64,000 bases of DNA, from positions 3,234,759 through 3,298,758 of the forward strand of contig LR746266.1 of the NCBI GenBank assembly GCA_902729315.2. The letters are read 5' to 3'. The position numbers were made by a program, and so were the translations under genes. Below are positions 45,789 to 55,217 of the stretch, piece by piece (the first letter of the stretch is position 1; each line of letters begins with the position of its first letter). The notes below the pieces were generated by a model. That model was not told the origin of the DNA and searched no databases. It worked only from the letters and a program-made list of their open reading frames with translations. Origin of the DNA: Spirodela intermedia. Its lineage: Eukaryota > Streptophyta > Magnoliopsida > Alismatales > Araceae.

Positions 45789-48650
45789 TTACACCTTGGC
45801 GGCTTGGAGGGCGGCGGAGGCGGCCTCAGCGACGATCTGCTCGTAGAGGTCGCGGATCTTGAGCCCGACGATGGTCTGGAAGAGCCCAGTGCCGTTGTTG
45901 CTGCCCGGAAAGTCAGCGTGCTTCAGCATCTGCTGCGTCACCTCCCCGTAGAACTTGGTCGACAGGTTGCTCAAATGGCTCTCCACGTAGATCAGCTCGT
46001 CCAGCCGGTCAAACTGCCCGTCCATCTCCACCACCGAGACCTGCCCACCACCCCACGACGCCGCCGTCAGCCCACTTCCTCTCTCCTCGCGGCGGAGTTA
46101 CAGTAGAGAGAGAAGGCTTAGAGAGAGAGAGAAAGAGAGAGATGACCTCATTGCCGTAGAAGACGTCGGGGCCGTAGTTGAACTTGATACCGGGGTAGGA
46201 ACAGGTGAGCTTGCGGCCGCAGGGGATCCAGGAGATGGTGGAGCCCTCGTCGAAGAGGTAAACGGGGCTGAAATACTTCACCCCCTCCTTCATCACCAGC
46301 CGCACACGCAGGACCTTCCCTTCGTTGTCGTCTGGGATCAGCTGCGTCGGCAGCACCTCGATCACCGCGTCGGCGTGCTGCTTCTGTGGGTCTGGAAGAT
46401 GATCCATGAAGCAAACCCTAAGTAAGTCGCAGGGGGGTTTCCCGGAGGAAGATGATGAGGAGCCAGTAAGAAAACCCTAGTTCGTGTTTTCTCCGATGGT
46501 CTGGTGCGGGAGGTTGCCGATTTGCAGCTTGTGCGGGTCTGTGGGAATCACCACATTCAGCCCCGCATGATGATCGATGAAGAAAACCCTAAGTAAGTTG
46601 CAGGGGGTGCTTCCCGGGAGGAGGATGATGAGGCGCTAGTAAGAAAACCCTAATTCGTGTTCTCTCCGATGATCTGGAGTGGGAGGTTGCCGATTTGCGG
46701 CTTCTGTGGGTCTGTGTGATTCGTCACATTCAGCCCCGCATGATGAACGATGAAGAAAAGCCCGAGTTGCAGGGCTTCAGGGAGGAAGACGATGAGGAGG
46801 AGCTAGCTTCGTTGCAGGTCGGGGAAACCCTAATGTTTTCTCCGATGATCTGGTGTGGGAGCATGAAGGATCGTGGAAGCTAGAAGCTGAAGCTTTGTGT
46901 TTTTTGAGAAGGAAGGCACATTACCGATGTAGGCGTCGAAGTCGGGCTTCCGGGCCTCGATGCTGGCCTTGATGCTCTCCAGGCTGTGGCCGCGCTCCGC
47001 CATGTCCCTCTGCAACTCCCCCCATCAGTCGCTCGTCAATCCACAATGGTGAGCAAGGGTGGGAGGAGGAAGAAGGAGATGAAGAAGAGGAAGAAGAGGA
47101 AGGATGGGAGGAGGAAGAAGAAGATGAAGAAAGGGAAGAAGAAGAAGATGAAGAAGATGAAGAAGAGGAAGGACAGGAGAAGGGGGAAGAAGATCAAGAA
47201 GAGGAAGGATGGGAGGAGGAGGAGGAGGAGAGGATGAATGGGCCCACCTGGATCTTCCATGCGAACTTGACCTCGTTGCTGATGTCGAGGTAGATGCTGA
47301 AGTCAAGAAGGTCTCTGACGCGGGAGTCGTACCTGAACAGGAAGGAATCCGTTTACATCTGAACATATTGTCCAAGAGCTTGCAGAAATTTTCGATTTTT
47401 AAACACTCGGTAAATCCTCAGATTTCTGAGGTGGTTTCGTCGGCTCTCTCTCTCTCTCTCTCTCTCTCGCTCTCTCTCTCTCACTCTCACGGGAAGATGG
47501 GTGAGTCCAATCCTGGCCTGAAGCTGAGCTCATCCGTGGAATGGATTGAGACCCGGATGTGGTCTCTCTAGTTCTTCGAGGTTCCTCGGTTCCTCGGTTC
47601 CTCAGAGCAATTCGCAGTGGGAAGTTGCAGAAAACCACAGCGAGAGAGAGAGAGAGAGAGAGCGAGAGGAGAAATTGGAGGGGAAAACCGAGTGCGACCA
47701 ATCTGGGCCGTCCAAAAGTACCTACTTCCCCAAATCAATTCACAATGCGGAGCCTCAAAAAAACTCAGAGAGAGAGAGAGAGAGAGAGCTCTCTGTACCG
47801 AGGATGGCGGAACACATGGGTGAAATCGAATCGAGTCCACGTTAAGACCGAGACGACCCGGAAATGGGTCTACAGGCGGCCGCAGAGAACTAGAGAGAGA
47901 GGGAGAGAGAGAGAGAGGGAGGAGGGAGAGAAAACTATCCATCGGGAGCTTTCTGTACCGAGCATGGCGGAAGAGAAGCGTGAAATCAGCCCAAATCCCC
48001 GCGTAGAGCTGAATTCACCAAGACAACTCCGGAAACGGGTCTCCAGGGGGGCTGCCGGAGAACTAGAGAGAGAGAGAGAGAGAAAGAGAGGCTCACATGG
48101 GGTGGAGGCCCTCGATGACGAGAATCTTAGGCGGCCTGATGAGCTCCGGCGGGTCCAGCAGCCCGGTGACATGGTTATAGATAGGCTTCTCCACCGCCAC
48201 TCCATCCTTGAGGCTCTTCACCTGCTCATACATCAGGTCGAAGTTGTTCGCCCTCGGATCCAACGCCGTCACCCCCTTCTCCTTCCTCCCCGTTCTATCC
48301 AGCGAGTGATAATCGTCCAAGCATATCACCGTCGTGGTATCACTGATCAGCGTGTTCGAATCAGGGTTTCCCCCTCTCGGAGGCTCCGCCGCTCCGCCGA
48401 AGACGCTCGTAAGTCGCCGCATGAAGGTGCTCTTGCCGCAGCCGGAGTCCGCCGCCAGCCCAATCACCACCGTCTTCGCGTCCCCCGCCGCCGCGCAGGT
48501 CACCACTGTCACCCCGCTGCCCCCCCGCCGTGCCCGCCGCCCCCCTACCCCGAACACAATCACCTGCCGCGGCTGCCCCGCCCTCGCCGGCGCGGCGACG
48601 TGGCACGCCGCGCTCAGCGAGTGCGCGCTCGACACCGTGCAGATCGCCAT
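45789..48650 (-). CDS. PRK: Phosphoribulokinase, chloroplastic
   Basis: Five exons on the minus strand: 48097-48650, 47248-47332, 46925-47009, 46147-46391, 45789-46040. They join in frame into 406 residues, the usual precursor length. The enzyme phosphorylates ribulose-5-phosphate to RuBP in the stromal Calvin cycle. A transit peptide of about 52 residues precedes the P-loop GLAADSGCGKST (64-75). The thioredoxin-regulated pair Cys71 and Cys110 (VICLDDYHS) is 39 residues apart, as in known PRKs. The C-terminal pair is also present (CGRKLTC). All introns are GT-AG. The start is the ATG giving MAICTVSS; upstream in-frame codons lack an ATG. A G-run abuts the start codon. Three introns contain tandem or purine-pyrimidine repeats. 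Light and redox control are known for the family. Confidence 0.95.
46378..46870 (-). repeat. ~172-bp tandem repeat, three copies, in PRK intron 3
   Basis: Copies start near 46378 (covering the intron 3/exon 4 junction), 46526 and 46699. The first is shortened by about 27 bp. The spacing between copies 2 and 3 is 173 bp (CATTCAGCCCCGCATGATGA at 46554 and 46727). The exon-4 acceptor sequence is part of the unit, so the intron holds two acceptor look-alikes on the coding strand near 46538 and 46711. Confidence 0.8.
47050..47235 (-). repeat. Long polypyrimidine tract in PRK intron 2
   Basis: On the plus strand about 185 bp are almost entirely G and A (GAAGAAG/GAGGAGG triplets). The coding strand is therefore CTT/CTC-rich and fills most of the 238-bp intron. 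The reading frames in it are low-complexity and not coding. Confidence 0.85.
47640..48090 (-). repeat. GA-tract-bearing tandem duplication in PRK intron 1
   Basis: Four (GA)n tracts (about 47642, 47768, 47892, 48065) lie in the intron. Two ~162-bp units carry TCTGTACCGAGGATGGCGGA (near 47791) and TTCTGTACCGAGCATGGCGG (near 47952), each ending in GAGAACTAGAGAGA. The 405-codon plus-strand frame across it is antisense noise. Confidence 0.75.
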
Positions 48651-49719
48651 CCCCCCCCCCCGCCGCCGGCCGGACAAGCTGAAGCTGAAGAAGAAGAAGA
48701 GGAAGAAGAAGCAGCCCGCTTGGTGGGGGGGTGGGGAGGGGGCGGGAGCTCAGACAGAGGCCATGGAAGTGTGTGACTCTCTTCTTTTATCCCTTCCAAC
48801 GATGAAGATGACGATCATCACAGCCCCAAAGAGCCTTCTCTCCACCGGCAGTCCGTTTCTTGCTTTGTCTCCTCCCACTCTCTCTCTCTCTCTCTAGCCC
48901 GGGCTCGGAGAAGAGCCCGTGAAGCCAACTCGACCCCGATCTTCACCAACTCAACCATAACAGGCCCGGCCCGTCTCACACAAGCAAGGCAGAGAAAGTA
49001 AGAGAGAGAGAGAGAGGGTCTTATGGCTACCGGGCTTTATTTCGGGCCCGAGGGAACACGATGGGTCGGGCTAGCGGCGGGCCCCCTCGGCCCGTTGTGG
49101 AGGGCTTCATTCTCTCTCTAGATTTTCTCTCTCTTAAAATTATGTTTCTCTTTTTTTCTGTTTTTTTTGCTGCATGTTGAGGGGGAAGGGAGATGTGCGA
49201 TGGGAGGACACGAGGGGATGAAGATATGGGACACGTGGCGAGAGCGGGGTGGTCCCTTGGAGATGAGGCGATTGCGGCTGGGAGCGGCTCGGATGGGGCC
49301 CCGGCTGATCCGATCTCTCACCCGGCGCACGGGTGGAGCCTCGCCTCCACCGTTGGATCGTCATCCAACGCTTATCTTGGACTGGGAGAGGATGAGCCCA
49401 TATGGTTATTGGGCCGTATTCTTTTCGGCCCACTTGGTGGTGGTGATGGTGTCCAAGAGCGTTGCCAAAAGTCTCGGAGTTTTTATTAAATCAAAAAATT
49501 ATTAACATGCAACAACAAAAAATAATATATATATATATGCCGCGCTTTTAAAATAAAATTACGTAGGAAATATGCTGTGCATTTATCTAGAAAATGCTAT
49601 TTTCTCTGATACTGAAATTAATTCGCAAAATTATTTTAAAATTATTTTAAAATTATTTTACATTTTTTAAAGCAAAAATTAATTCGAAAATAGTTCGATC
49701 AGTTCCTTTTTAAGATTAT
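48651..49719. other. PRK upstream region and intergenic DNA
   Basis: The PRK promoter should lie at the left. A 12-base C run (48651-48662) abuts the start codon, a TATA-like GATAAAAG (minus) sits near 48786, and GGCCCG words and CT tracts follow. The 98- and 112-codon plus-strand frames at 49167-49505 overlap each other in GC-rich sequence and match nothing I know, so I do not call a gene. Confidence 0.4.
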
Positions 49720-50085
49720 GTCACCAGTCCACAACCCTCACAATCATAATTTTATTTTCTTAAATACTACTCATAATTATCAATTATCTCATGGATTTCC
49801 ACGTCATCTCTGCAAACCCAACTGAACCATAATTTCACAGAAAAAAACAAAAAAAACCCTGAACTTCCAGTATCCGTGAATATGACCATTGAAGACCCCC
49901 AATTGCACCTCACAAAGTTAGATCAAACCCTGCCAACCATGGGTTTAATTTTTTTAGATACTCATAATAATCAATTATCTCATGGATTCTCCACATCATC
50001 TCTGCAAACCCAATTGAACCCACAATTTCGCAAAAAATAACAAAAAAACCCTGAAATTCCAATTTCCCTGCATATGACAGGCCAA
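49720..50085. repeat. Direct duplication of ~140 bp
   Basis: About 49750-49890 and 49947-50080 are similar at an offset of about 191 bp. Both contain CAATTATCTCATGGATTYYC, CATCTCTGCAAACCCAA and an A-rich run followed by CCCTGAA. No open frame is shared, so this is a noncoding duplication. Confidence 0.65.
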
Positions 50086-50591
50086 TCAAGATCAGCAGCA
50101 GCATCTGCCATCCCAGTCCAGGCAAATTCATGGTCGCATTCAAAAGAAATTAAACCTTGAACTCAATCTGATTCTCAACATGCGATCAACATGGGCGGCG
50201 CAATCTGATTCTCAACATAGGAGGACCCAACCCGGGCCAAATAAACCAAACCTGATTAAGAACATATTTCAAATGAAATAACTTTGATGAAATATGCTCT
50301 AAAACCCATTCAATATTTTCCATTCAATATAATCACATTTGACATTAGTTAATATGATATTCAATCATCATTTTTATCTGATTAGCATGCAAAAATTATG
50401 CATTATCAGGTCCCATATATAGCAAAGATTGAAGAATCTATAACATTGAAACCACAACTAAAGAAACGAGCCCAAGAGCAGAATATAAGAAGTCCTCATG
50501 GAGGAATATATTCTTATTTTAGGAAAGGGAACAGGAAGATAGCAGAAGTTTCCAGGAAAGAGATTGCCTTCTGGGCGCGCAATCTGTGTCA

Positions 50592-51603
50592 CTAGTGATG
50601 ATGATCCTGGGTGTAGCGGAGTCCACAGTACTTGCACACGGCCGGCTCACTTGAATCGAGGCAGATGAACTCAATGGGGTGGCCGAGGCTGGCATTGAGA
50701 TCTGCCGTCAAAGAGCCGAAGAATTATATATGAGGACTCATGGAGATTTGAGGATTGAAAGTCAACGTGAGAAGCAGGGGCAAAGTCAGAGGTCTGGGCA
50801 TGGATGATGGTACCTCCAAGGCAGGAAACAATGCGGCCTTTGACTTTGATGGGGGGGACTTCATTGATCAGTTCCATTGGAGACTTCTTGCTGGTGTCCT
50901 GCAGAATTTGAAATTTATGCAAGGTTACAAAAGGGAATTTTTTGGTGAAGAACCAAACCCACAGATATTTTCTTTTTTCTAAGAAAAAGAGTGCTATTTT
51001 ATAAATTTTTCATAGACATCAGAAAGGAAATGAGCAAGGATGGTCAGGACGAATGTTAAGTTGTAATAAATTTAAATACTTGTGGAGAACAAACGAAGTT
51101 TTTTGCAAAAAAAGGACGATTTTCTACATTGTTCATAAACATAAGAACGGAAATGAAGCAGATTGGTCACAAAGAACCTGCCATAAAAATAAAATTAAAT
51201 ATTGATGAAGAACCCACAGATTTTTTGCTTTTAGAAAAGTGCTATTTTCTCCGTTGTTCATCAACATGAGAAAAAAAAAGTGAAACAGAAGGGTCATGAT
51301 GAATTCGCAATCAAATAAACGTAAAATATTGGGGAAGAACCCACAGAGATTTCCTTCGAAAAAAAGTGCTATTTTCTCAGTTGTTCATCAACATTGGGGC
51401 GGGGGGGTGGGAAGTGAAGCAGAATGGAAGGAATGAATTCGCAATGATTAAAAAAAACAATTGGGGAAGAACACATGAGGTTTTAAGGAATAAAGATATA
51501 ATTGCTATTTTCTAAATTCCATAAAGACATGAGAACGGTAATGGTTGGGATGCCTGTGCAGTAGTACTCAAAAAGCAAAATATTTGTGGAGAAGTCCCCA
51601 GGG

Positions 51604-51646
<43 letters not shown>

Positions 51647-54619
51647 GTGGCGTATCATAGCTTCTTCATAAACATGAGAAGCGAAATGAAACAGAAAGCT
51701 GGGTGTGATATTAAAATAATACGAGAATTAAATATTGATGACGAATTGACCATGTCTTAAAATATATATTCAAAATTATTGATGATCACGAAGAAGGAAG
51801 TAAAACAGAAAAATTATAATGAGTTCACAATAATACAACAAATGAATGAATTAAAAGTGTTCTCTTTAGGCTATTTCTAGAAAGCATCACCAAGGAAATG
51901 AAACAGAAGAGTAGAAATGGCTTCTGTTTTCTTCAAGAAATCTCTTTTTAGCTGTTTGAAATACCAGGCGATGGCCAAATATCAGAATCCAACAAGAGAA
52001 GGACATAAGGAAATAAATAAATAATTATAACAACAGCCAACTTAAACATAGAAATCCATCAAACCCTTGATCTTGGACATCTCAGATTCTAGGAATATCT
52101 GCAGCATTCGTGGCACTAGTAACTTGCCTGTCCCCTAAATTTTCTCTATCACAGATTTTCAACAACGATGTATTTGACTAAACCCTGTCCATAGGCTCGT
52201 CAACCCTAGAGCATTTCAATGATATTGCCAATTAAAGGTCGGAAGGTCATTGCTTTCCTTTTTGGGTTCAAAAATAAAATGGCCAGAGATTAGAAGAACA
52301 CCTAAGCAGAGAGGTTCAAACTGGCAAGTAGGCCCCTACCCTAGGCGATTTGGAATCTGCCCCGATCACCTGGGCAAGTGGGCCCGTACTGTGCTCGTCT
52401 TTACTGCATTCGGGTTTCTGGAATGGCACAATCTGAAAATCTCTCGAATGGCACAAGAAAATTGAAGGTTGAAAAATATAACAGTACACACTCTCTTGAT
52501 GATCCCAGAAATAACACAAAAATGTCCTCACAACTGATTCTGCTTCTTTCAAGAACATCAGAGATTTTTTCCTACAGTAATGGAGAATACTGAGAGCAAG
52601 CAGCCATTGCATTCAGTTAACCCAAGGAGACAAGCGAAATGAGCAAACCAGGTAACTTATAATCGAAGGTCAAACCTTATCATATAGAATGGACATCATG
52701 AGAACCAACATGGGAATCCTTTAGTCAGAACAACAAATCTAATAAGCGTCGTCAGAACCTTGGGATACCAAAAGTATACAGTTTTCAAAGTTTCAACTGA
52801 GAAATGGCTGGAGACCTTTCCCTCCAAATGATTGAAACGGATTGTAAAGCCTTCTGATTGCTTAGAACAGTACGAAAAATTTAGCTGAAGATTGATAAGC
52901 CACATGCAGAATCTGAGCAAACAAAGAATTATTCCCAAGAACACCCGTGACAAGGCTCTAGCCAACATCTAAAAAACTTGTCATTATTATCATAACTGGC
53001 AATTATTCGCCCTCTTCTCCATCTTATTCTTTGTCTACCTTTCCTCTTCCCGTTGGTTTGATTGTACTCACAGGTAAAGACCCACTTCATGTCAGAATCA
53101 GAACCTGAACTACAATTAGATCTGTAGGCAGAAAAGGACCAGTTCATTTCTGAATTCTGCTTATCAAAACATTAATGTCAACGGGTTCACCTCAGGAGAA
53201 CAGCAATATGAATGGCTAAGAAGAACAAGGTGATGTATTTCCACATCCTTTTGGTTTCCATTCAAAATGCTAAAGTTATTACAAATCAAGTTTGCAGTTA
53301 GTCGATCTCCTAAAAAAACCGTCAAATACTCTACAAGAACTTTAGGAACCAGCATAAAAAGTAATTTCTCTGGCTCGAAAATACTTGTAAATATTCAATG
53401 CCCAAAAGCCAGATTGTCCTAACAGCAATTCATGGCCGGAGCAACATCTGATGAAGAACCCGAGTTGGCCTTAGAGATTCAACAAGTTACTATGCAAACA
53501 CCCTTCCGAGGCTTTTATCTCAATATCAATGAAAGAAGACATGACAAAGAGCGAACTGTATCCGTACCCTCCAACCAGTATGCTCAATATCCTAGGTTAC
53601 ATGACTGAAGAGCACCTTTTCTGACGAGTAGAACACCATACCGTTGTAAAGGGCCCTGTCATGTCCCCGATTCATCAAAAAGGGAGTAGGTCTCAGGGTT
53701 TCACCAAGAACCAAAGATGTGCGAAAGTACTGCTGTGCTAAATTTGGGAATATCCATACTGGCGATCTGTTGTCCGAAAAAAATTAACGGGGAGTAGATC
53801 CAGGACGTAAACTAGAGCTTCGATTCCATGAGAAAGAACCATGTCATTCAACTCAAAATCAGTTTCCATAGAGCAGGCTAGGCGGCCTATGTACTTTCAG
53901 CATATGATTTAACTTGATCTGTGTATTTGACATGAAATTACTCAAGGGACTGATGCCGGAGAACTTGACAGAAAACTCAAGCTGCCAAAAGCCCAAGGTC
54001 GATCTCATGTTTACTTAAAATAAAGCCTCGAGATTAGAGCCATGAAAGAAGGCTTCATAGGGATCGTGCCATTTTAATAAGTTCATAAAATTCAGAAGAT
54101 GATAAATATTTCACAATAAACGATTTGAACCAAATGGATGGTCCCATCGACATCTTCTGCAATGGTAATGGATTAAAAATGGAAAACTAAATGACCCGAG
54201 CTCTCTAAAGAAGGCACGATCAGTCACTATGAATTATCTCCATCAATCCCATTTTCCTTGATGTCGACTTGTGTCCTAAGAGACTTCCTACACCAATTTC
54301 ACGCCCACCCACCCGCACCGCCCATCCAGAAGAGGCTTATGGAAGAAATCAAGCATTTCAGAAGACGGGCACGGATACCACTGAAATGTGGAGACGAATC
54401 AGAAAGAGATGAATGCGATACAATTAGGCAAGAATCAGAGGGTTCTTCTCCTCCCCCATGTGGATCCTTCCGAAGGGAAGGGGTCCCGCTTACCTGCATC
54501 CATTTCGCGGTATGCGCACTGACGAGATCGGTTCCGATGCCCCTGGAGTTGAGCGGCGACCGGAAGGAAACCGGTGCTAGGGTTCTTCTCAGGAGGCAAG
54601 ATACCCCTCTCGCCGCCAT
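50592..54619 (-). CDS. NDUFS6: NADH dehydrogenase [ubiquinone] iron-sulfur protein 6 (13-kDa complex I subunit)
   Basis: Three exons on the minus strand: 54494-54619, 50814-50898, 50592-50701. They join in frame into 106 residues. NDUFS6 is a zinc-binding subunit of the complex I peripheral arm in mitochondria, needed for late N-module assembly. Exon 1 is an Arg-rich presequence (MAARGVSCLLRRTL...) ending HTAKWMQ. Exons 2-3 hold the mature core (ELINEVPPIKVKGRIVSC, LGHPIEFICLD, CKYCGLRY) with the Cys/His zinc ligands, ending in a His triplet. Splice sites are GTAAGC and GTACCA donors with CTGCAG and GGCAG acceptors. Intron 1 is unusually long (3595 bp) and partly tandem repeats. The leader is GA-rich. 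The gene is head to head with the small unknown gene at 55218. Confidence 0.92.
50943..51860 (-). repeat. Seven or so diverged ~125-bp tandem repeats in NDUFS6 intron 1
   Basis: Units start near 50943, 51081, 51201, 51328, 51461, 51586 and 51731. Each opens with GTGAAGAACCCACAG-like sequence. Each then has TGCTATTTTCT, a TTCATAAACATGAGAA word and GAAATGAAGCAGAA, and closes AATAAAATTAAATATT. They lie near the 3' end of the intron, 45-960 bp upstream of exon 2. Confidence 0.75.
51606..51643. repeat. (TA)n microsatellite
   Basis: About 38 bp of alternating TA inside the sixth unit of the NDUFS6 intron repeats. Confidence 0.9.
51861..54493 (-). other. Remainder of NDUFS6 intron 1
   Basis: About 2.6 kb without a convincing coding frame or transposon signature. 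Short frames such as 52250-52612 and 52696-53147 have no recognisable content and no splice or start context. Confidence 0.5.
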
Positions 54620-54641
54620 CTCCCTCTGGGGGAAGAACAAC

Positions 54642-54643
54642 CA

Positions 54644-54695
<52 letters not shown>

Positions 54696-54758
54696 CTCTC
54701 TCTCTCGCTCTCTCTCTCTCGCTCTCGCTCTCGCTCTCTCTCTCTCTCCTCTCTCTCT
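54642..54758. repeat. (CT)n tract of ~115 bp in the NDUFS6 leader
   Basis: Nearly pure CT on the plus strand, GA on the NDUFS6 sense strand, starting 23 bp upstream of its ATG. The Arg-Glu repeat frames across it are low-complexity artefacts. Confidence 0.9.
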
Positions 54759-55217
54759 TCCTCCCCCTTCTCCCGGGGAGGACGATGAGACTTGTTGGGG
54801 CAGTCACACGTGCGAGACAACGCTCGTCAAGTATCCGCACGTGACCTGTCCCAACGGTCCTCTAAAATATAAAGCCCAAAACCAGCCCAGGGCCATTATA
54901 TTGGGCCCACTCGATCTATTTTATGGGCCGGTTACCTTTGTGAGGCTTTCACCGATAGACCCATTAGTCGATCGAGCCTGGCCCATTTTCAAGCGATTGG
55001 TTGGGTATGCCACGCGGCCCATCGGACGGTTAGAATAATGGTCCGTGGACGTCGCACTAAGGTTGGATTGAAGCAACGTCCAGGGGCGGTGAGTGGTATA
55101 TTAGGATCACCTAGCTTCGGGCGGTGAGGTTATCCGTCTGTTGACTCTCTGCTTGGGAGGAAGGTGGGAGACCAGGAGAGAGTGGGAAGGGAGGCGTCGC
55201 TGCTCAGGGGGAGGAAG
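54759..55217. promoter_or_regulatory. Shared divergent promoter of NDUFS6 and the 55218 gene
   Basis: With the CT tract it makes up the 598 bp between the two start codons. It has four site II words (TGGGCC or GGCCCA) at 54902-54907, 54924-54929, 54980-54985 and 55016-55021, and ACGTG cores at about 54807 and 54838. Site II elements are typical of nuclear genes for plant respiratory-chain subunits. Confidence 0.6.

Noticed and set aside
47559-48776. A 405-codon open frame on the plus strand
   Set aside because: It is antisense to PRK exon 1 and intron 1 and consists largely of Arg-Glu repeats from GA tracts. The minus-strand PRK exon has clear family motifs and splice sites.
49910-50143. 77-codon minus-strand frame with a hydrophobic N-terminus (MNLPGLGWQMLLLILIGL)
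   Set aside because: It resembles a signal peptide, but it overlaps the noncoding direct duplication, the frame is lost in the other copy, and no downstream exon was found.
54258-55038. Frames of 150-180 codons with Ser-Leu or Arg-Glu repeats
   Set aside because: They come from translating the (CT)n tract. The region is NDUFS6 exon 1 plus its leader.
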